From Methylotenera sp. (GTDB taxonomy: Bacteria > Pseudomonadota > Gammaproteobacteria > Burkholderiales > Methylophilaceae): a stretch of 64,000 nucleotides of DNA. The stretch is from the NCBI RefSeq assembly GCF_029946165.1, contig NZ_JAQSDZ010000016.1:1-64000 (forward strand), read 5' to 3'. The notes beneath the pieces are model-generated. The model did no database searches. It saw only the letters and a list, made by a program, of their open reading frames with translations, and was not told the DNA's origin. Numbering within the stretch: position 1 is the first letter of the stretch; every line of letters starts with the position of its first letter. The translations under genes were made by a program, and so were the position numbers. Shown in pieces: positions 1 through 8,532 of the stretch.

Positions 1-23
1 ATTACACGAGAGTTATAATACAA

Positions 24-98
24 GGGCGCAATAGCTTGCGTATTGCGCCGCATGAGAATTCACTTTGGTGCAATGCGCTTTGCTTATTGTCACCCTAC
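24..98. repeat. REP palindrome pair (BIME-like)
   Basis: Two imperfect palindromes lie head to head. The first (24-57) has stem GGCGCAATA, loop GCTTGCG, stem TATTGCGCC and a tail GCATGAGA. The second (67-98) is GGTGCAAT / ATTGTCACC followed by CCTAC. A similar pair, with stem-covarying changes but the same loop and tail, lies at 35499-35588. REP elements are normally mobilised by RAYT transposases, and a RAYT gene starts 16 bp away. The pair may also serve as a 3' mRNA stabiliser for the leftward uvrB-RAYT transcript. Confidence 0.8.
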
Positions 99-113
99 AA
101 GGTATTAATGGTG

Positions 114-647
114 CTAACTTTCCTCATAATCTATCAATAACTCACCACTACCTGCCCAATCTAATGGGTAAACGCCCTGCGCTACTAAACGATGAAATAT
201 TGAGTATGGCCAATCTTTAACCGCATTTACTAAGCCATGCTTTAATGGGTTGATGTGTACATAATGCATGTGTGCGGCATAATCGGCTTCATCTCTAATT
301 AAATGTTCCCAATATCGACGTTGCCATATACCCCGCTCACCCCTTGCCTTGCGCACTGCGATAAGCCGTTCTGTTTTAGGAATACCTTTAGAAAAGTTGC
401 TTTTAATCAACCTCAAGCGTAAGGCAAAGTTACTATCGCCTTGAGGTAACTCAATCATGCAATGCATATGATCTGGCAACACCACCCAACTATGAATAAT
501 AAACGGGTGAGATTGCCGTACATTTTTGATAACAGCGCGTAAATGCTCAATATTGCTTGTTAGCAATGTATTATTTTTACGTTGTAACAAATTGATGGTA
601 AAGAAATAGGTGCCACCCAAACACCATGCACGCCGATAATTAGCCAT
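114..647 (-). CDS. REP-associated tyrosine transposase (RAYT, Y1/HUH family)
   Basis: This is a 177-residue Y1_Tnp protein, the usual size for a RAYT. The HUH metal-binding motif is PDHMHCMI (His60, His62). The likely catalytic tyrosine is Tyr129 in the family signature YVHINPLKHGLV, and RYWEHLIRDEADY just before it is also typical of RAYTs. Such enzymes cleave and rejoin single-stranded REP DNA and are thought to spread REP/BIME elements rather than move themselves. The start codon overlaps the uvrB stop codon by one base (TAATG), so translation is probably coupled to uvrB. Matching REP palindromes lie just downstream of its stop. No terminal inverted repeats or target duplications are visible, so it looks like a resident single-copy gene rather than an insertion sequence. 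Confidence 0.9.
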   Translation of the reverse strand: MANYRRAWCLGGTYFFTINLLQRKNNTLLTSNIEHLRAVIKNVRQSHPFIIHSWVVLPDHMHCMIELPQGDSNFALRLRLIKSNFSKGIPKTERLIAVRKARGERGIWQRRYWEHLIRDEADYAAHMHYVHINPLKHGLVNAVKDWPYSIFHRLVAQGVYPLDWAGSGELLIDYEES

Positions 648-2695
648 TACTCAATTAAATCTGGCATCTCCGCTCCATAAAACTTAACCCTAAGCTTTTT
701 CAACTGATCTCTAAAATCTGCTGCTTTTTCAAACTCAAGGTTTTTAGCGGCGTCGTGCATGGCTTTTTCTAAGCGCTTCATTTCTTTGGCGATTTGTTTT
801 TCGCTTAACGATTCGTAGTTCGCTTGATCTTGTAGCACTTTACGCTCACGTAGCGCTTCGTCTTTATCATACACGCCATCGATAATGTCTTTGATGCGTT
901 TTGAAATTCCTCTAGGAACGATGCCATTAGCCTCATTAAAAGCGAGCTGAACCCCTCTTCTTCTTTCCGTTTCATCCATGGCAGCTTTCATGCTACGGGT
1001 GATTTTATTGGCATAAAATATCACTTGGCCGTTTAAGTTACGGGCTGCGCGACCTGCCGTTTGAATTAAGCTGCGTTCTGAGCGTAAGAAGCCTTCTTTA
1101 TCGGCATCTAACACCGCAACTAATGACACCTCTGGAATATCCAAACCTTCGCGTAATAAGTTAATGCCAACCAGCACATCAAACTCGCCAAGGCGCAAAT
1201 CGCGAATAATTTCAACGCGCTCTACCGTATCAATATCGCTATGCAAATAACGCACTTTTACGCCATGCTCACTTAAATAGTCGGTTAAATCTTCGGACAT
1301 GCGCTTGGTCAGCGTGGTTGCTAGCACGCGCTCGCCAACGGCTACGCGGAGTTTAATTTCGCCGAGTAAGTCATCTACCTGCGTATCGGCGGGTTTAACG
1401 GTAATTTGTGGGTCGACTAAACCTGTTGGTCGCGCAATCATTTCAACGACTTGTTGCTGATGATTGGCTTCATATTCTGAAGGTGTGGCAGATACAAAAA
1501 CGCACTGGCGCATTATTCGCTCAAACTCTTCAAATTTTAGCGGGCGATTATCTAGCGCAGAAGGTAAACGCCAGCCGTAATCGACTAGATTTTCTTTACG
1601 TGAACGGTCACCTTTATACATAGCGCCAATTTGTGGCACCGTGACGTGGCTTTCATCAATAATCATCAGCGCATTATCTGGCAAATAATCAATTAAGGTG
1701 GGTGGCGGATCACCTGGGTTGCCGCCTGATAAATGACGTGAATAGTTTTCAATGCCTTTACAGAAGCCAATCTCGTTTAACATTTCAAGGTCAAAGCGTG
1801 TGCGCTGTTCAATGCGCGCGGCTTCGACTAGCTTGCCCGTTTTAATATAAAAGTCCACACGGTCTTTAAGTTCGTGTTTGATTTTTTCCATCGCACGAAT
1901 GGTAGTTTCACGCGGTGTGACGTAATGGCTAGAAGGATAAACGGTATAGCGTGGAATCTTGTTAAAAATTTGCCCAGTGAGTGGGTCAAACAAAGTAATG
2001 GACTCAATTTCGTCATCAAACATTGAGATGCGCACGGCGGTTTCGTTGTTTTCCGCAGGGAATACATCAATCACATCGCCACGCACTCTGAAAGTACCGC
2101 GCGAGAAATCAAACTCGTTACGGTCGTATTGCATGCCTACTAAACGCGCAATCATATCGCGCTGCGGTATTTTCTCGCCCTGCTGTAAGTGCAACACCAT
2201 GCCGTGATAGTCAGTTGGGTCGCCGATACCGTATATCGCTGAAACCGTCGCGACGATAATGCTGTCTTCACGCTCCAACAATGCCTTAGTGGCTGAAAGC
2301 CGCATTTGTTCGATATGCTCATTAATACTGGAATCTTTTTCAATAAACAAATCACGCGAAGGCACATAAGCTTCTGGCTGATAATAATCGTAATAAGAAA
2401 CGAAGTATTCAACAGAGTTATTCGGGAAAAACTCTCTAAACTCGCTATACAGCTGTGCGGCCAAGGTTTTATTTGGCGCCATCACAATAGCTGGGCGACC
2501 CGTGCGAGCAATCACATTAGCCATTGTGTAAGTTTTACCAGAGCCAGTTACACCGAGCAAAGTTTGAAACTTCAGCCCATCATCAATACCTTGCGTTAAC
2601 TTATCGATTGCTTGCGGCTGGTCGCCAGCTGGCGGAAATGGCTGGTTTAATTGATATTTACTATTAGGGAAAGTAACGAACACATTGCTCTTCAT
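647..2695 (-). CDS. uvrB: Excinuclease ABC subunit B (UvrB)
   Basis: UvrB is the damage-verifying helicase-like subunit of nucleotide excision repair. It is loaded by UvrA and recruits UvrC for incision. The protein has 682 residues, normal for the family. Visible landmarks are Walker A GVTGSGKT (48-55), the beta-hairpin rich in Tyr ([16 protein letters not shown], about residue 98), the DEAD-like box IIDESH near 342, helicase motif QTAGRAARN near 545, and a C-terminal UVR domain ([13 protein letters not shown]). The ATG start is preceded by a 170-bp region shared with the divergent protease gene. The RAYT gene follows with overlapping stop and start codons, an unusual partner for uvrB. Confidence 0.98.
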   Translation of the reverse strand: MKSNVFVTFPNSKYQLNQPFPPAGDQPQAIDKLTQGIDDGLKFQTLLGVTGSGKTYTMANVIARTGRPAIVMAPNKTLAAQLYSEFREFFPNNSVEYFVSYYDYYQPEAYVPSRDLFIEKDSSINEHIEQMRLSATKALLEREDSIIVATVSAIYGIGDPTDYHGMVLHLQQGEKIPQRDMIARLVGMQYDRNEFDFSRGTFRVRGDVIDVFPAENNETAVRISMFDDEIESITLFDPLTGQIFNKIPRYTVYPSSHYVTPRETTIRAMEKIKHELKDRVDFYIKTGKLVEAARIEQRTRFDLEMLNEIGFCKGIENYSRHLSGGNPGDPPPTLIDYLPDNALMIIDESHVTVPQIGAMYKGDRSRKENLVDYGWRLPSALDNRPLKFEEFERIMRQCVFVSATPSEYEANHQQQVVEMIARPTGLVDPQITVKPADTQVDDLLGEIKLRVAVGERVLATTLTKRMSEDLTDYLSEHGVKVRYLHSDIDTVERVEIIRDLRLGEFDVLVGINLLREGLDIPEVSLVAVLDADKEGFLRSERSLIQTAGRAARNLNGQVIFYANKITRSMKAAMDETERRRGVQLAFNEANGIVPRGISKRIKDIIDGVYDKDEALRERKVLQDQANYESLSEKQIAKEMKRLEKAMHDAAKNLEFEKAADFRDQLKKLRVKFYGAEMPDLIE

Positions 2696-2801
2696 TGAAT
2701 GTAACGTTTTATTTTAACAGTATATTTAATGATAATTGCTAATAATTAGCATGTGACTCATTGAGAACTTTGCAAGAATATTGCAGTCATTAAACAAACG
2801 G

Positions 2802-2831
2802 TTGCATCCAAAAAGCTATGTAACTCGTATT
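2802..2831 (+). promoter_or_regulatory. Putative ECF-sigma promoter (protease gene)
   Basis: TTGCATCC (2802-2809), a 16-nt spacer, then CGTATT (2826-2831). The -35 block and the exact spacing are identical to those of the promoter before the ECF sigma gene at 18677. The predicted transcript start lies about 40 nt upstream of the protease start codon. Assignment to the ECF factor is inferred from four matching sites in the window. Confidence 0.72.
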
Positions 2832-2877
2832 AAAGTTAACCATCCAAAATTAAACTAAGTCATGATTGGGAATTATT

Positions 2878-3900
2878 ATGCCTAGACTCACACCGAGACT
2901 CGTGCTACTTGCAGCTTTATTGGCTTTTACACAAAACGTTTTCGCAATTGACCAACTAAAAGTGCTAAGCGCATTGCAAACAGTAGTGATGGTGCGTGGT
3001 TATAACGACACAGGCGGCTTATCTTACGGGTCTGGTGTTGTTGTTGCTCAAAATAAGGTCATGACAAATTGCCATATTCTTCGCAGCACAAAACAACCTT
3101 GGGTAGCGCGTGGTGAGGATACCTATGACATTATTTCTGTACAAGCAGACAGATGGCATGATTTATGTTTAGTGACAACGGTTAACTTACCATTTAAACC
3201 TGCCAATATCGTTAAGAACCACGATTTGAAACGTGGGCAAGAAATCATCTCTATTGGTCACTCAAATGGCGCGCCTTCACCATTGACTTCAGCGGGCATT
3301 ATTAACGCGAGTTATATTTTTGAAGGTGGCCGTGTCATTAGAAGTAGTGCGGCTTTTCGCATGGGTGCTAGCGGAAGTGGCATTTTCGATACAGAAGGAA
3401 ATCTGCTAGGCATTAACACGTTTAAAACACCGGGTAGAACTGCTTACTTTTATTCGCTACCCATCGAGTGGTTAGCTGACATTGAAAAGCTACCAGTAGA
3501 AACCACATTCCCTATTATAGGCAAAGCATTTTGGGAGGAAGATGACGATAAAAAACCATTCTTTATGCAAATTGCACTTCCCGAAATTAATCAGGATTGG
3601 CCTAAGCTTGCAAAAGTCGCACATAATTGGATTGATATCGATCCTAAAAATTCTGACGCATGGTATGAGTTAGGTAAAGCACAAGAGAATATGGAAAAAA
3701 CCGATGAGGCCAAAGTGTCATATAAAAAATCTGTCGCGCTTGATGCTTCTAATACTGACTCCTTATTCAGATTAGGCGCTATAGCTCAATCCACTGGAGA
3801 TACAGCAACGGTGCGTGATATTAATGTCGCTATTGCCAATATCAGTAAAGATTTGGCTCAAGAATACAGCCAAATGCTAGGTTGCAAGACGGAGTGTTAA
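2878..3900 (+). CDS. Exported trypsin-like serine protease with C-terminal TPR
   Basis: A periplasmic or secreted S1-type protease of 340 residues. A signal peptide (MPRLTPRLVLLAALLAF..., cleavage after VFA near residue 23) precedes the protease domain. The catalytic triad is visible: His66 in MTNCHIL, Asp95 in WHDLCLV and Ser165 in GASGSG. Residues about 245-310 hold TPR-like helices (AWYELGKAQENMEKTDEAK). No PDZ domain follows, so it is not a DegP-type protease. I chose ATG 2878 because it gives a clean signal peptide and has GGGA seven bases upstream; a TTG at 2866 is possible. The gene is monocistronic and carries the same promoter motif as the ECF sigma gene and the lipid operon, suggesting a role in envelope quality control under that sigma factor. 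Substrate unknown. Confidence 0.82.
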   Translation: MPRLTPRLVLLAALLAFTQNVFAIDQLKVLSALQTVVMVRGYNDTGGLSYGSGVVVAQNKVMTNCHILRSTKQPWVARGEDTYDIISVQADRWHDLCLVTTVNLPFKPANIVKNHDLKRGQEIISIGHSNGAPSPLTSAGIINASYIFEGGRVIRSSAAFRMGASGSGIFDTEGNLLGINTFKTPGRTAYFYSLPIEWLADIEKLPVETTFPIIGKAFWEEDDDKKPFFMQIALPEINQDWPKLAKVAHNWIDIDPKNSDAWYELGKAQENMEKTDEAKVSYKKSVALDASNTDSLFRLGAIAQSTGDTATVRDINVAIANISKDLAQEYSQMLGCKTEC

Positions 3901-4092
3901 CTAAACTGACTGAAGCTTTTAAAGTGTTTAGAGGAATTACATTCAAACGCCTATTAATTAAAAACTTTCCTTATAGACAATCTTTCTGCAACTACGTGAT
4001 AACTCAAGATAAATCATTCCTAAAGCACATTTTTATGCGTAAAATAGCGCCCATTCAATTAATTGCAAAAATTTGTGTTAAGGAAGCATATT

Positions 4093-5313
4093 TTGTCATC
4101 TGCAGCTCATCAGGCATCCGTTTTATCTAAACGTGTTCAATCAATCAAAGAATCTCCTACGCTAGCGATTACTGCAAAAGCGGGAAAATACAAAGCTGAA
4201 GGTCGCCCTATTATTGGTTTAGCGGCGGGAGAGCCAGACTTTGATACTCCACAACACATTAAAGATGCGGCAAAAACGGCGATTGATAATGGCTTCACTA
4301 AATACACACCGGTGGCAGGTATTCCAGGCTTGAAAAAAGCGATTGTTAACAAATTCAAAAATGAAAACGGTTTTGACTATGCGTTAAATGAAGTCATTGT
4401 GGGTGTTGGCGGCAAACAAACTATATTTAATTTATGTCTCGCCGTGCTAAATAAAGGTGATGAAGTCATTGTTCCCGCACCTTACTGGGTGTCTTACGCA
4501 GACATTGCCTTAATTGCTGAAGCAACGCCTGTCATTATCGAGTGTGGTATTGAGCAAGGCTTTAAATTATTACCGGCGCAATTAGAAGCGGCAATTACCC
4601 CCAAAACTAAAATCTTCATGATTAACTCACCGTCCAACCCAACTGGCGCGGTTTATTCATTAGAAGAATTGAAAGCTTTGGGCGAAGTGCTACTTAAACA
4701 TCCGCATGTATTAGTAGCAACAGACGATATGTATGAGCATGTTAATTTAACTGGCGACAAGTTTTACAATATTCTAAATGCTACCCCTGCCCTAAAAGAC
4801 CGCTGCATCGTACTTAACGGCGTTTCTAAAGCTTATTCAATGACAGGCTGGCGCATCGGTTATGCTGCAGGTCCTGCTTATATCATTAAAGCGATGGAGA
4901 TTTTACAATCGCAATCTACCAGCAATGCAACCTCCATCTCTCAAGTGGCTGCGCAAGTTGCACTTGAGGGCTCACAGGACTGCATCACGCCAATGGTCAC
5001 TGCATTTAAAGAGCGCCATACTTACGTGGTTAACCGTTTCAATACAATGCCAGGCTTAAGTTGTTTAATGGCTGGCGGCGCTTTTTATGCATTCCCTGAT
5101 GCACGTGGCGCAATTGACAACTTATTCAAAGCTGGAAAAATTAAAGCAGCTACCGATATGGCATTAGCTGAATACCTACTTGAGGAATTTGACGTGGCTG
5201 TGGTGCCAGGTTCAGCCTTTGGTGCTGAAGGTTATTTCCGTATTTCGTTCGCCACTTCTATGGAAAATCTAAGCAATGCGCTAGATAGAATTGAAAAAGC
5301 ACTCAATATTTAA
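4093..5313 (+). CDS. aspC: Aspartate aminotransferase (class I, PLP-dependent)
   Basis: Transfers the amino group between aspartate and 2-oxoglutarate in amino-acid metabolism; a cytosolic fold-type I PLP enzyme of 406 residues. The Schiff-base lysine is Lys246 in LNGVSKAYSMTGWRIGYA. The cofactor-binding asparagine lies in INSPSNPTG (about 178-184) and the substrate arginine in the C-terminal GYFRISFA. The N-terminal part (LSKRVQSIKESPTLAI) fits the AAT-Ib subgroup, which often also acts on prephenate or aromatic substrates. Start: TTG 4093 with AGGAAG seven bases upstream fits best; the frame stays open to an upstream TTG at 4063. The gene stands alone between the protease gene and the tRNA genes. 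Confidence 0.93.
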   Translation: MSSAAHQASVLSKRVQSIKESPTLAITAKAGKYKAEGRPIIGLAAGEPDFDTPQHIKDAAKTAIDNGFTKYTPVAGIPGLKKAIVNKFKNENGFDYALNEVIVGVGGKQTIFNLCLAVLNKGDEVIVPAPYWVSYADIALIAEATPVIIECGIEQGFKLLPAQLEAAITPKTKIFMINSPSNPTGAVYSLEELKALGEVLLKHPHVLVATDDMYEHVNLTGDKFYNILNATPALKDRCIVLNGVSKAYSMTGWRIGYAAGPAYIIKAMEILQSQSTSNATSISQVAAQVALEGSQDCITPMVTAFKERHTYVVNRFNTMPGLSCLMAGGAFYAFPDARGAIDNLFKAGKIKAATDMALAEYLLEEFDVAVVPGSAFGAEGYFRISFATSMENLSNALDRIEKALNI

Positions 5314-5418
5314 AAAAAAGCATTTTGACATTGACCAAGTACCGCTAAGTCATTAATATAGCGGCTTCACAAAATCAACGGTTTGTGAAGAAGTAGAAGT
5401 AGCAAGAAAACCGAATAT

Positions 5419-5494
5419 TCCTCGATAGCTCAGTCGGTAGAGCAACGGACTGTTAATCCGTGTGTCCCTGGTTCGAGCCCAGGTCGAGGAGCCA
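5419..5494 (+). tRNA. tRNA-Asn(GTT), copy 1
   Basis: 76 nt with encoded CCA. The acceptor stem TCCTCGA pairs with TCGAGGA, the D-arm has AGCTCAGTCGGTAGAGC, the anticodon GTT is at 5452-5454, and the T-arm has CTGGTTCGAGCCCAG. Identical in sequence to the second copy 139 bp downstream. Confidence 0.98.
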
Positions 5495-5504
5495 AATATA
5501 TATA

Positions 5505-5533
5505 AAAAAGCACTCATCTCAGGGTGCTTTTTT
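5505..5533 (+). terminator. Rho-independent terminator after tRNA-Asn 1
   Basis: AAAAAGCACTC and GGGTGCTTTTTT form a hairpin with a short loop and a T-run. It lies 10 bp after the first tRNA, so the two tRNAs may be separate transcripts. Confidence 0.75.
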
Positions 5534-5557
5534 ATCGAATAAAAAAACATCGAATAT

Positions 5558-5633
5558 TCCTCGATAGCTCAGTCGGTAGAGCAACGGACTGTTAATCCGT
5601 GTGTCCCTGGTTCGAGCCCAGGTCGAGGAGCCA
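5558..5633 (+). tRNA. tRNA-Asn(GTT), copy 2
   Basis: Exact duplicate of the first tRNA-Asn, including encoded CCA. The flanks also match (CGAATAT before, CCAAATA across the 3' end), so this is a tandem duplication of a 139-bp unit. The accessory-looking J-protein cluster begins about 110 bp downstream. Confidence 0.98.
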
Positions 5634-5641
5634 AATACAAG

Positions 5642-5671
5642 AAAAAGCCCTATAGCAATGTGGGGCTTTTT
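5642..5671 (+). terminator. Rho-independent terminator after tRNA-Asn 2
   Basis: AAAAAGCCC (5642-5650) pairs with GGGCTTTTT (5663-5671); the stem ends in a T-run. Confidence 0.8.
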
Positions 5672-5743
5672 CGTTTTAGCTCTAAATTACTAAGCTACAC
5701 ATACAAATGGCTTTGTTAGCTCATCTAAATTTGGTGGATAAAA

Positions 5744-6025
5744 TTGAAAAATTACTACGAAGTTTTAGGCCTTAGCGCTAATGCGACCTTAGCTGACATA
5801 AAATCCACCTACCGTAAGCTGGCGTCTCAATACCATCCTGATAAAAACTCGGCGAGCGATGCTCCTGCAAAATTTAGACTAGTGCAGGAAGCTTACGAAA
5901 TACTTTCCGATACCGAAAAAAGAAAAACCTACGACGAAAACCGCAGGCGTAGTTTATTGGATAGTCCAATAGACACCGCACATGAAATTTGGCAGTACTA
6001 CATAGATGGAATATTAAAACAATGA
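5744..6025 (+). CDS. Short J-domain protein
   Basis: A 93-residue protein consisting almost entirely of a J domain: YYEVLGLSANATLADIKSTYRKLA (helices I-II), the HPD triad in QYHPDKN, and QEAYEILSDTEKRKTYDE (helices III-IV). It lacks the Gly/Phe linker, zinc fingers and C-terminal substrate domains of DnaJ, so it should recruit and stimulate an Hsp70 for a partner supplied elsewhere. The next gene starts in its stop codon (ATGA overlap), so the partner is probably encoded there. The TTG start has GGTGGA a few bases upstream. The last 20 residues are not part of the J fold and may be a docking tail. Confidence 0.85.
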   Translation: MKNYYEVLGLSANATLADIKSTYRKLASQYHPDKNSASDAPAKFRLVQEAYEILSDTEKRKTYDENRRRSLLDSPIDTAHEIWQYYIDGILKQ

Positions 6026-6513
6026 GAATATCGCGCTACTTTACTGACTTAATGGCTACTTATGTAGCTGATATTAATGATTTTAAAACTGACTCTGGTG
6101 GTGAGGATGTGCTAGCGGAACGCCTTAAAGAAAAACGCACGCAAATACCTGACTTAATGCCTATGATGAAGACTAACCCAGAGATGATGGCGGTTATTTT
6201 TCACAAAAGTGTTGTGATAAAAAAACCAAAAACTGTCATGACTTATATCGATAAAGAGCCTGCTATGTTTCCAGCATGGAATGATATATCCTCCAGTGTT
6301 GAGTTTCAGCCTTGGGCAACCAGTATCATTGATAAGTTAAAAGTTGAAGCTGGTGGTGAGCATTTTTTATTAACTACCGTGATGCTAGAACACCTCTATG
6401 CGCTTTATGAGATTAGTGAAGATGCCATTGAAGAAATGGAAACTGAAGAGTCTGACGACCTTGCTGAGTCTGGCGGCGAATGGTTATCTGAACATGGTTT
6501 CGACAGCCATTAG
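6022..6513 (+). CDS. Unrecognised protein coupled to J-domain protein
   Basis: I do not recognise this 163-residue family. The predicted protein is soluble, with no signal peptide or membrane segment, mixed alpha/beta character and an acidic C-terminus (EDAIEEMETEESDDLAESGGE). The ATG at 6022 overlaps the J-protein stop (ATGA), indicating translational coupling and a likely complex or client relation. An upstream start in the same frame would lie inside the J-protein gene and is less likely. Two further unrecognised genes follow in the same direction. Confidence 0.7.
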   Translation: MRISRYFTDLMATYVADINDFKTDSGGEDVLAERLKEKRTQIPDLMPMMKTNPEMMAVIFHKSVVIKKPKTVMTYIDKEPAMFPAWNDISSSVEFQPWATSIIDKLKVEAGGEHFLLTTVMLEHLYALYEISEDAIEEMETEESDDLAESGGEWLSEHGFDSH

Positions 6514-6554
6514 ATTCACTCACGATAAATTTTAGTCAATACAATAGGATAAAA

Positions 6555-7226
6555 ATGACACATTTAGTCGTTGTAGAAGCAACTAACCTTATTCAGTCAG
6601 GCGACATAGTCAGAGCCGAGGCTTTACTCACCGCCCTAGTTGAAACTGAGGGCGATCATGCTTTGATCGAGGTGCTTGATGATATTCCATCAAAGGATTT
6701 ATTAGCTGTCATTCGTGAATATGACTCTTCTAAACAATCATTATTGAATTTACTAATTACTCCTGAGCAATTTGCACGCGTTGTTGTTTTAGAACGCCTC
6801 TATAAAGATATGTCGCACGAACAACTTCGTGGAATGATGAACGCAGTCATTTTCCGTGAAGATGCTGATGCGAATGAATTTATTGAAGCTATCGCCGAGC
6901 TTGAGTTTGGTTATGAAACATTCGTTGACTACTTATCAGATCGTGCAGAGGAAGTGATAGGTGAAACATTTGCCGCGCTTGAAACTGATGATATCTCACG
7001 CTCAGAAATTAGCGACCATGACTGGAAAGAACTCACATGGTTACTACGTCATGAACATGAAGACATTTATAATATCGTCCTAGTCTTATTAAAAGCCAAA
7101 CTCCAGGAGCGAGTGATCGCTGAAATTACTCTCACTAGTGAAGAAGATGAGGACGAAATCGAAGACAACCCCACTACTGAGGAAAAAGACGTTAAAGATG
7201 ATGAGGAGGAAGATTCTGCAATTTAA
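6555..7226 (+). CDS. Unrecognised acidic alpha-helical protein
   Basis: A 223-residue soluble, strongly acidic protein. Residues 1-130 look like a run of short helical hairpins (SKDLLAVIREYDSSKQSLLN, then LLITPEQFARVVVLERLYKD), loosely reminiscent of the MgtE-N/HEAT-like fold, but I cannot confirm that. The last 35 residues are a disordered Glu/Asp tail (TSEEDEDEIEDNPTTEEKD). Such tails are common in histone-like, chaperone or nucleic-acid-mimic proteins; which applies here is unknown. ATG start with AGGAT upstream, 41 bp after the preceding gene, so probably co-transcribed with the J-domain gene. Confidence 0.65.
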   Translation: MTHLVVVEATNLIQSGDIVRAEALLTALVETEGDHALIEVLDDIPSKDLLAVIREYDSSKQSLLNLLITPEQFARVVVLERLYKDMSHEQLRGMMNAVIFREDADANEFIEAIAELEFGYETFVDYLSDRAEEVIGETFAALETDDISRSEISDHDWKELTWLLRHEHEDIYNIVLVLLKAKLQERVIAEITLTSEEDEDEIEDNPTTEEKDVKDDEEEDSAI

Positions 7227-7269
7227 ACAGAATTTACTCACTCAGCTTATGCATCGATAATAAATTTAT

Positions 7270-8532
7270 ATGGCATCCGCCCAAAAAATACATTCTGTTG
7301 CCGCTTATGACAATGCGCCCTTCTTTGAAAAGGCGCTAAAGTATGCTGTTCAGAACAACGTTATCGATCAAGCTAGATTAGTCGAAATAATCAATGATGC
7401 GGCAACTGGTTCGTTACAAATTGCTGAGTATTTTGATGAATCTATTCATCTGAGAAAAAATCTAGAAACTTCCATGAAGCGCATGGTGAGTCTGGTAAGT
7501 TTATATCTTGAAGATGCGACTGATGGTGAGCTAGATAAAGCCGCACAACTTTTGAAAGATAAACCATTTCGAGCACTCTCTCGTGGTGGATCCCAAATGC
7601 TCAAAGCGCTATACAATTTGCCTGAAGATGAACACTTTGGCTCAATTAGGCTTGAAAACGAGCGTGATTTTCTAAAAAAAGGCTTAAATAAAGAATTGTC
7701 TGTAATTAAATATAGGCAATCGTTTAAAGAATGTGAACACTATAAACACCATATTAATTTAGCTACTTGGTTAGTCAAAAAACTCGGGGCGAGTACCAAG
7801 GAATTAAGCGTGACACATGCTCCTGTGGAACATGTTATTCGTACTTCGATTTTATTTTTAACGTATGGCACAAAAAAAGCTTTGTCAAAAAGAACCAAAT
7901 TTCCTGATGAAACTGTTTTATTTGAGATTTTCAGCTCAATTCGCAGAGAATGGGCACTTCTAGGGGATGTGACACAATCAAACAAGTTCTTAGAAGATGT
8001 GCCAGAACAGTTTCAGATTACTATCAAAACTATCCTCCAAAGCATTCAAAATGAAGATATACCTAAGATAGTTAATGATTCAATTGGCTTAGATTCAGTG
8101 TTACATCATCTCACAGGCAGTAAATATTTCTACATACCGGATCAGTTAAATGAAGTCAGTCGGTTCGACAAAAGGCTTGCAGGAGAATGGGTTGCACTTA
8201 CTGGTGACATTGATACAAGTGCCGATAATGAAGATTTGTTACTTCTCACTTTATTTCTCTGTGTGGCAGCCGGCATAGAGCGTAAAACCAAGCTAAAAGT
8301 CTTCGAAGCTAAAAAAGCGGTTTTAAATATCCGTGAACATGGGCTTTTACAAAACGAAGTGCTTAATCTCATTAAGGCAGCGCCACATGATGATGTAAAG
8401 CAACTCACGTCATTATGGGATGAATTTATCGATGAAGCCGCACCCTACCTACTTGATAGCTCAGATGAAAACTTACATGAAGTGATAGTGTATTTGACCG
8501 AACGATGTAATATACACAAAACAAAGAAATAA
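7270..8532 (+). CDS. Unrecognised helical protein, last gene of the J-protein cluster
   Basis: A 420-residue soluble protein, predicted mainly alpha-helical, with no signal peptide, membrane segment or motif that I recognise. It opens with a segment of about 80 residues (NAPFFEKALKYAVQNNVID, then ESIHLRKNLETSMKRMVSL) and continues with long amphipathic helices; a short Lys-rich end (HKTKK) closes it. It starts 43 bp after the acidic protein gene and ends in a noncoding AT-rich region, so it is probably the end of a four-gene operon with the J-domain protein. It may be the structural or client member of the set, but that is only an inference from position. Confidence 0.62.
   Translation: MASAQKIHSVAAYDNAPFFEKALKYAVQNNVIDQARLVEIINDAATGSLQIAEYFDESIHLRKNLETSMKRMVSLVSLYLEDATDGELDKAAQLLKDKPFRALSRGGSQMLKALYNLPEDEHFGSIRLENERDFLKKGLNKELSVIKYRQSFKECEHYKHHINLATWLVKKLGASTKELSVTHAPVEHVIRTSILFLTYGTKKALSKRTKFPDETVLFEIFSSIRREWALLGDVTQSNKFLEDVPEQFQITIKTILQSIQNEDIPKIVNDSIGLDSVLHHLTGSKYFYIPDQLNEVSRFDKRLAGEWVALTGDIDTSADNEDLLLLTLFLCVAAGIERKTKLKVFEAKKAVLNIREHGLLQNEVLNLIKAAPHDDVKQLTSLWDEFIDEAAPYLLDSSDENLHEVIVYLTERCNIHKTKK

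Noticed and set aside
114-647. The transposase as an IS200/IS605 insertion
   Set aside because: Motifs fit the RAYT group, REP palindromes flank it on one side, and no IS ends are visible.
1408-1623. Plus-strand open frame inside uvrB
   Set aside because: It is fully inside a strongly supported gene on the other strand; no ribosome site, no recognisable motif.
5353-5550. Minus-strand open frame across tRNA-Asn
   Set aside because: It overlaps the tRNA and its terminator; tRNA structure is certain.
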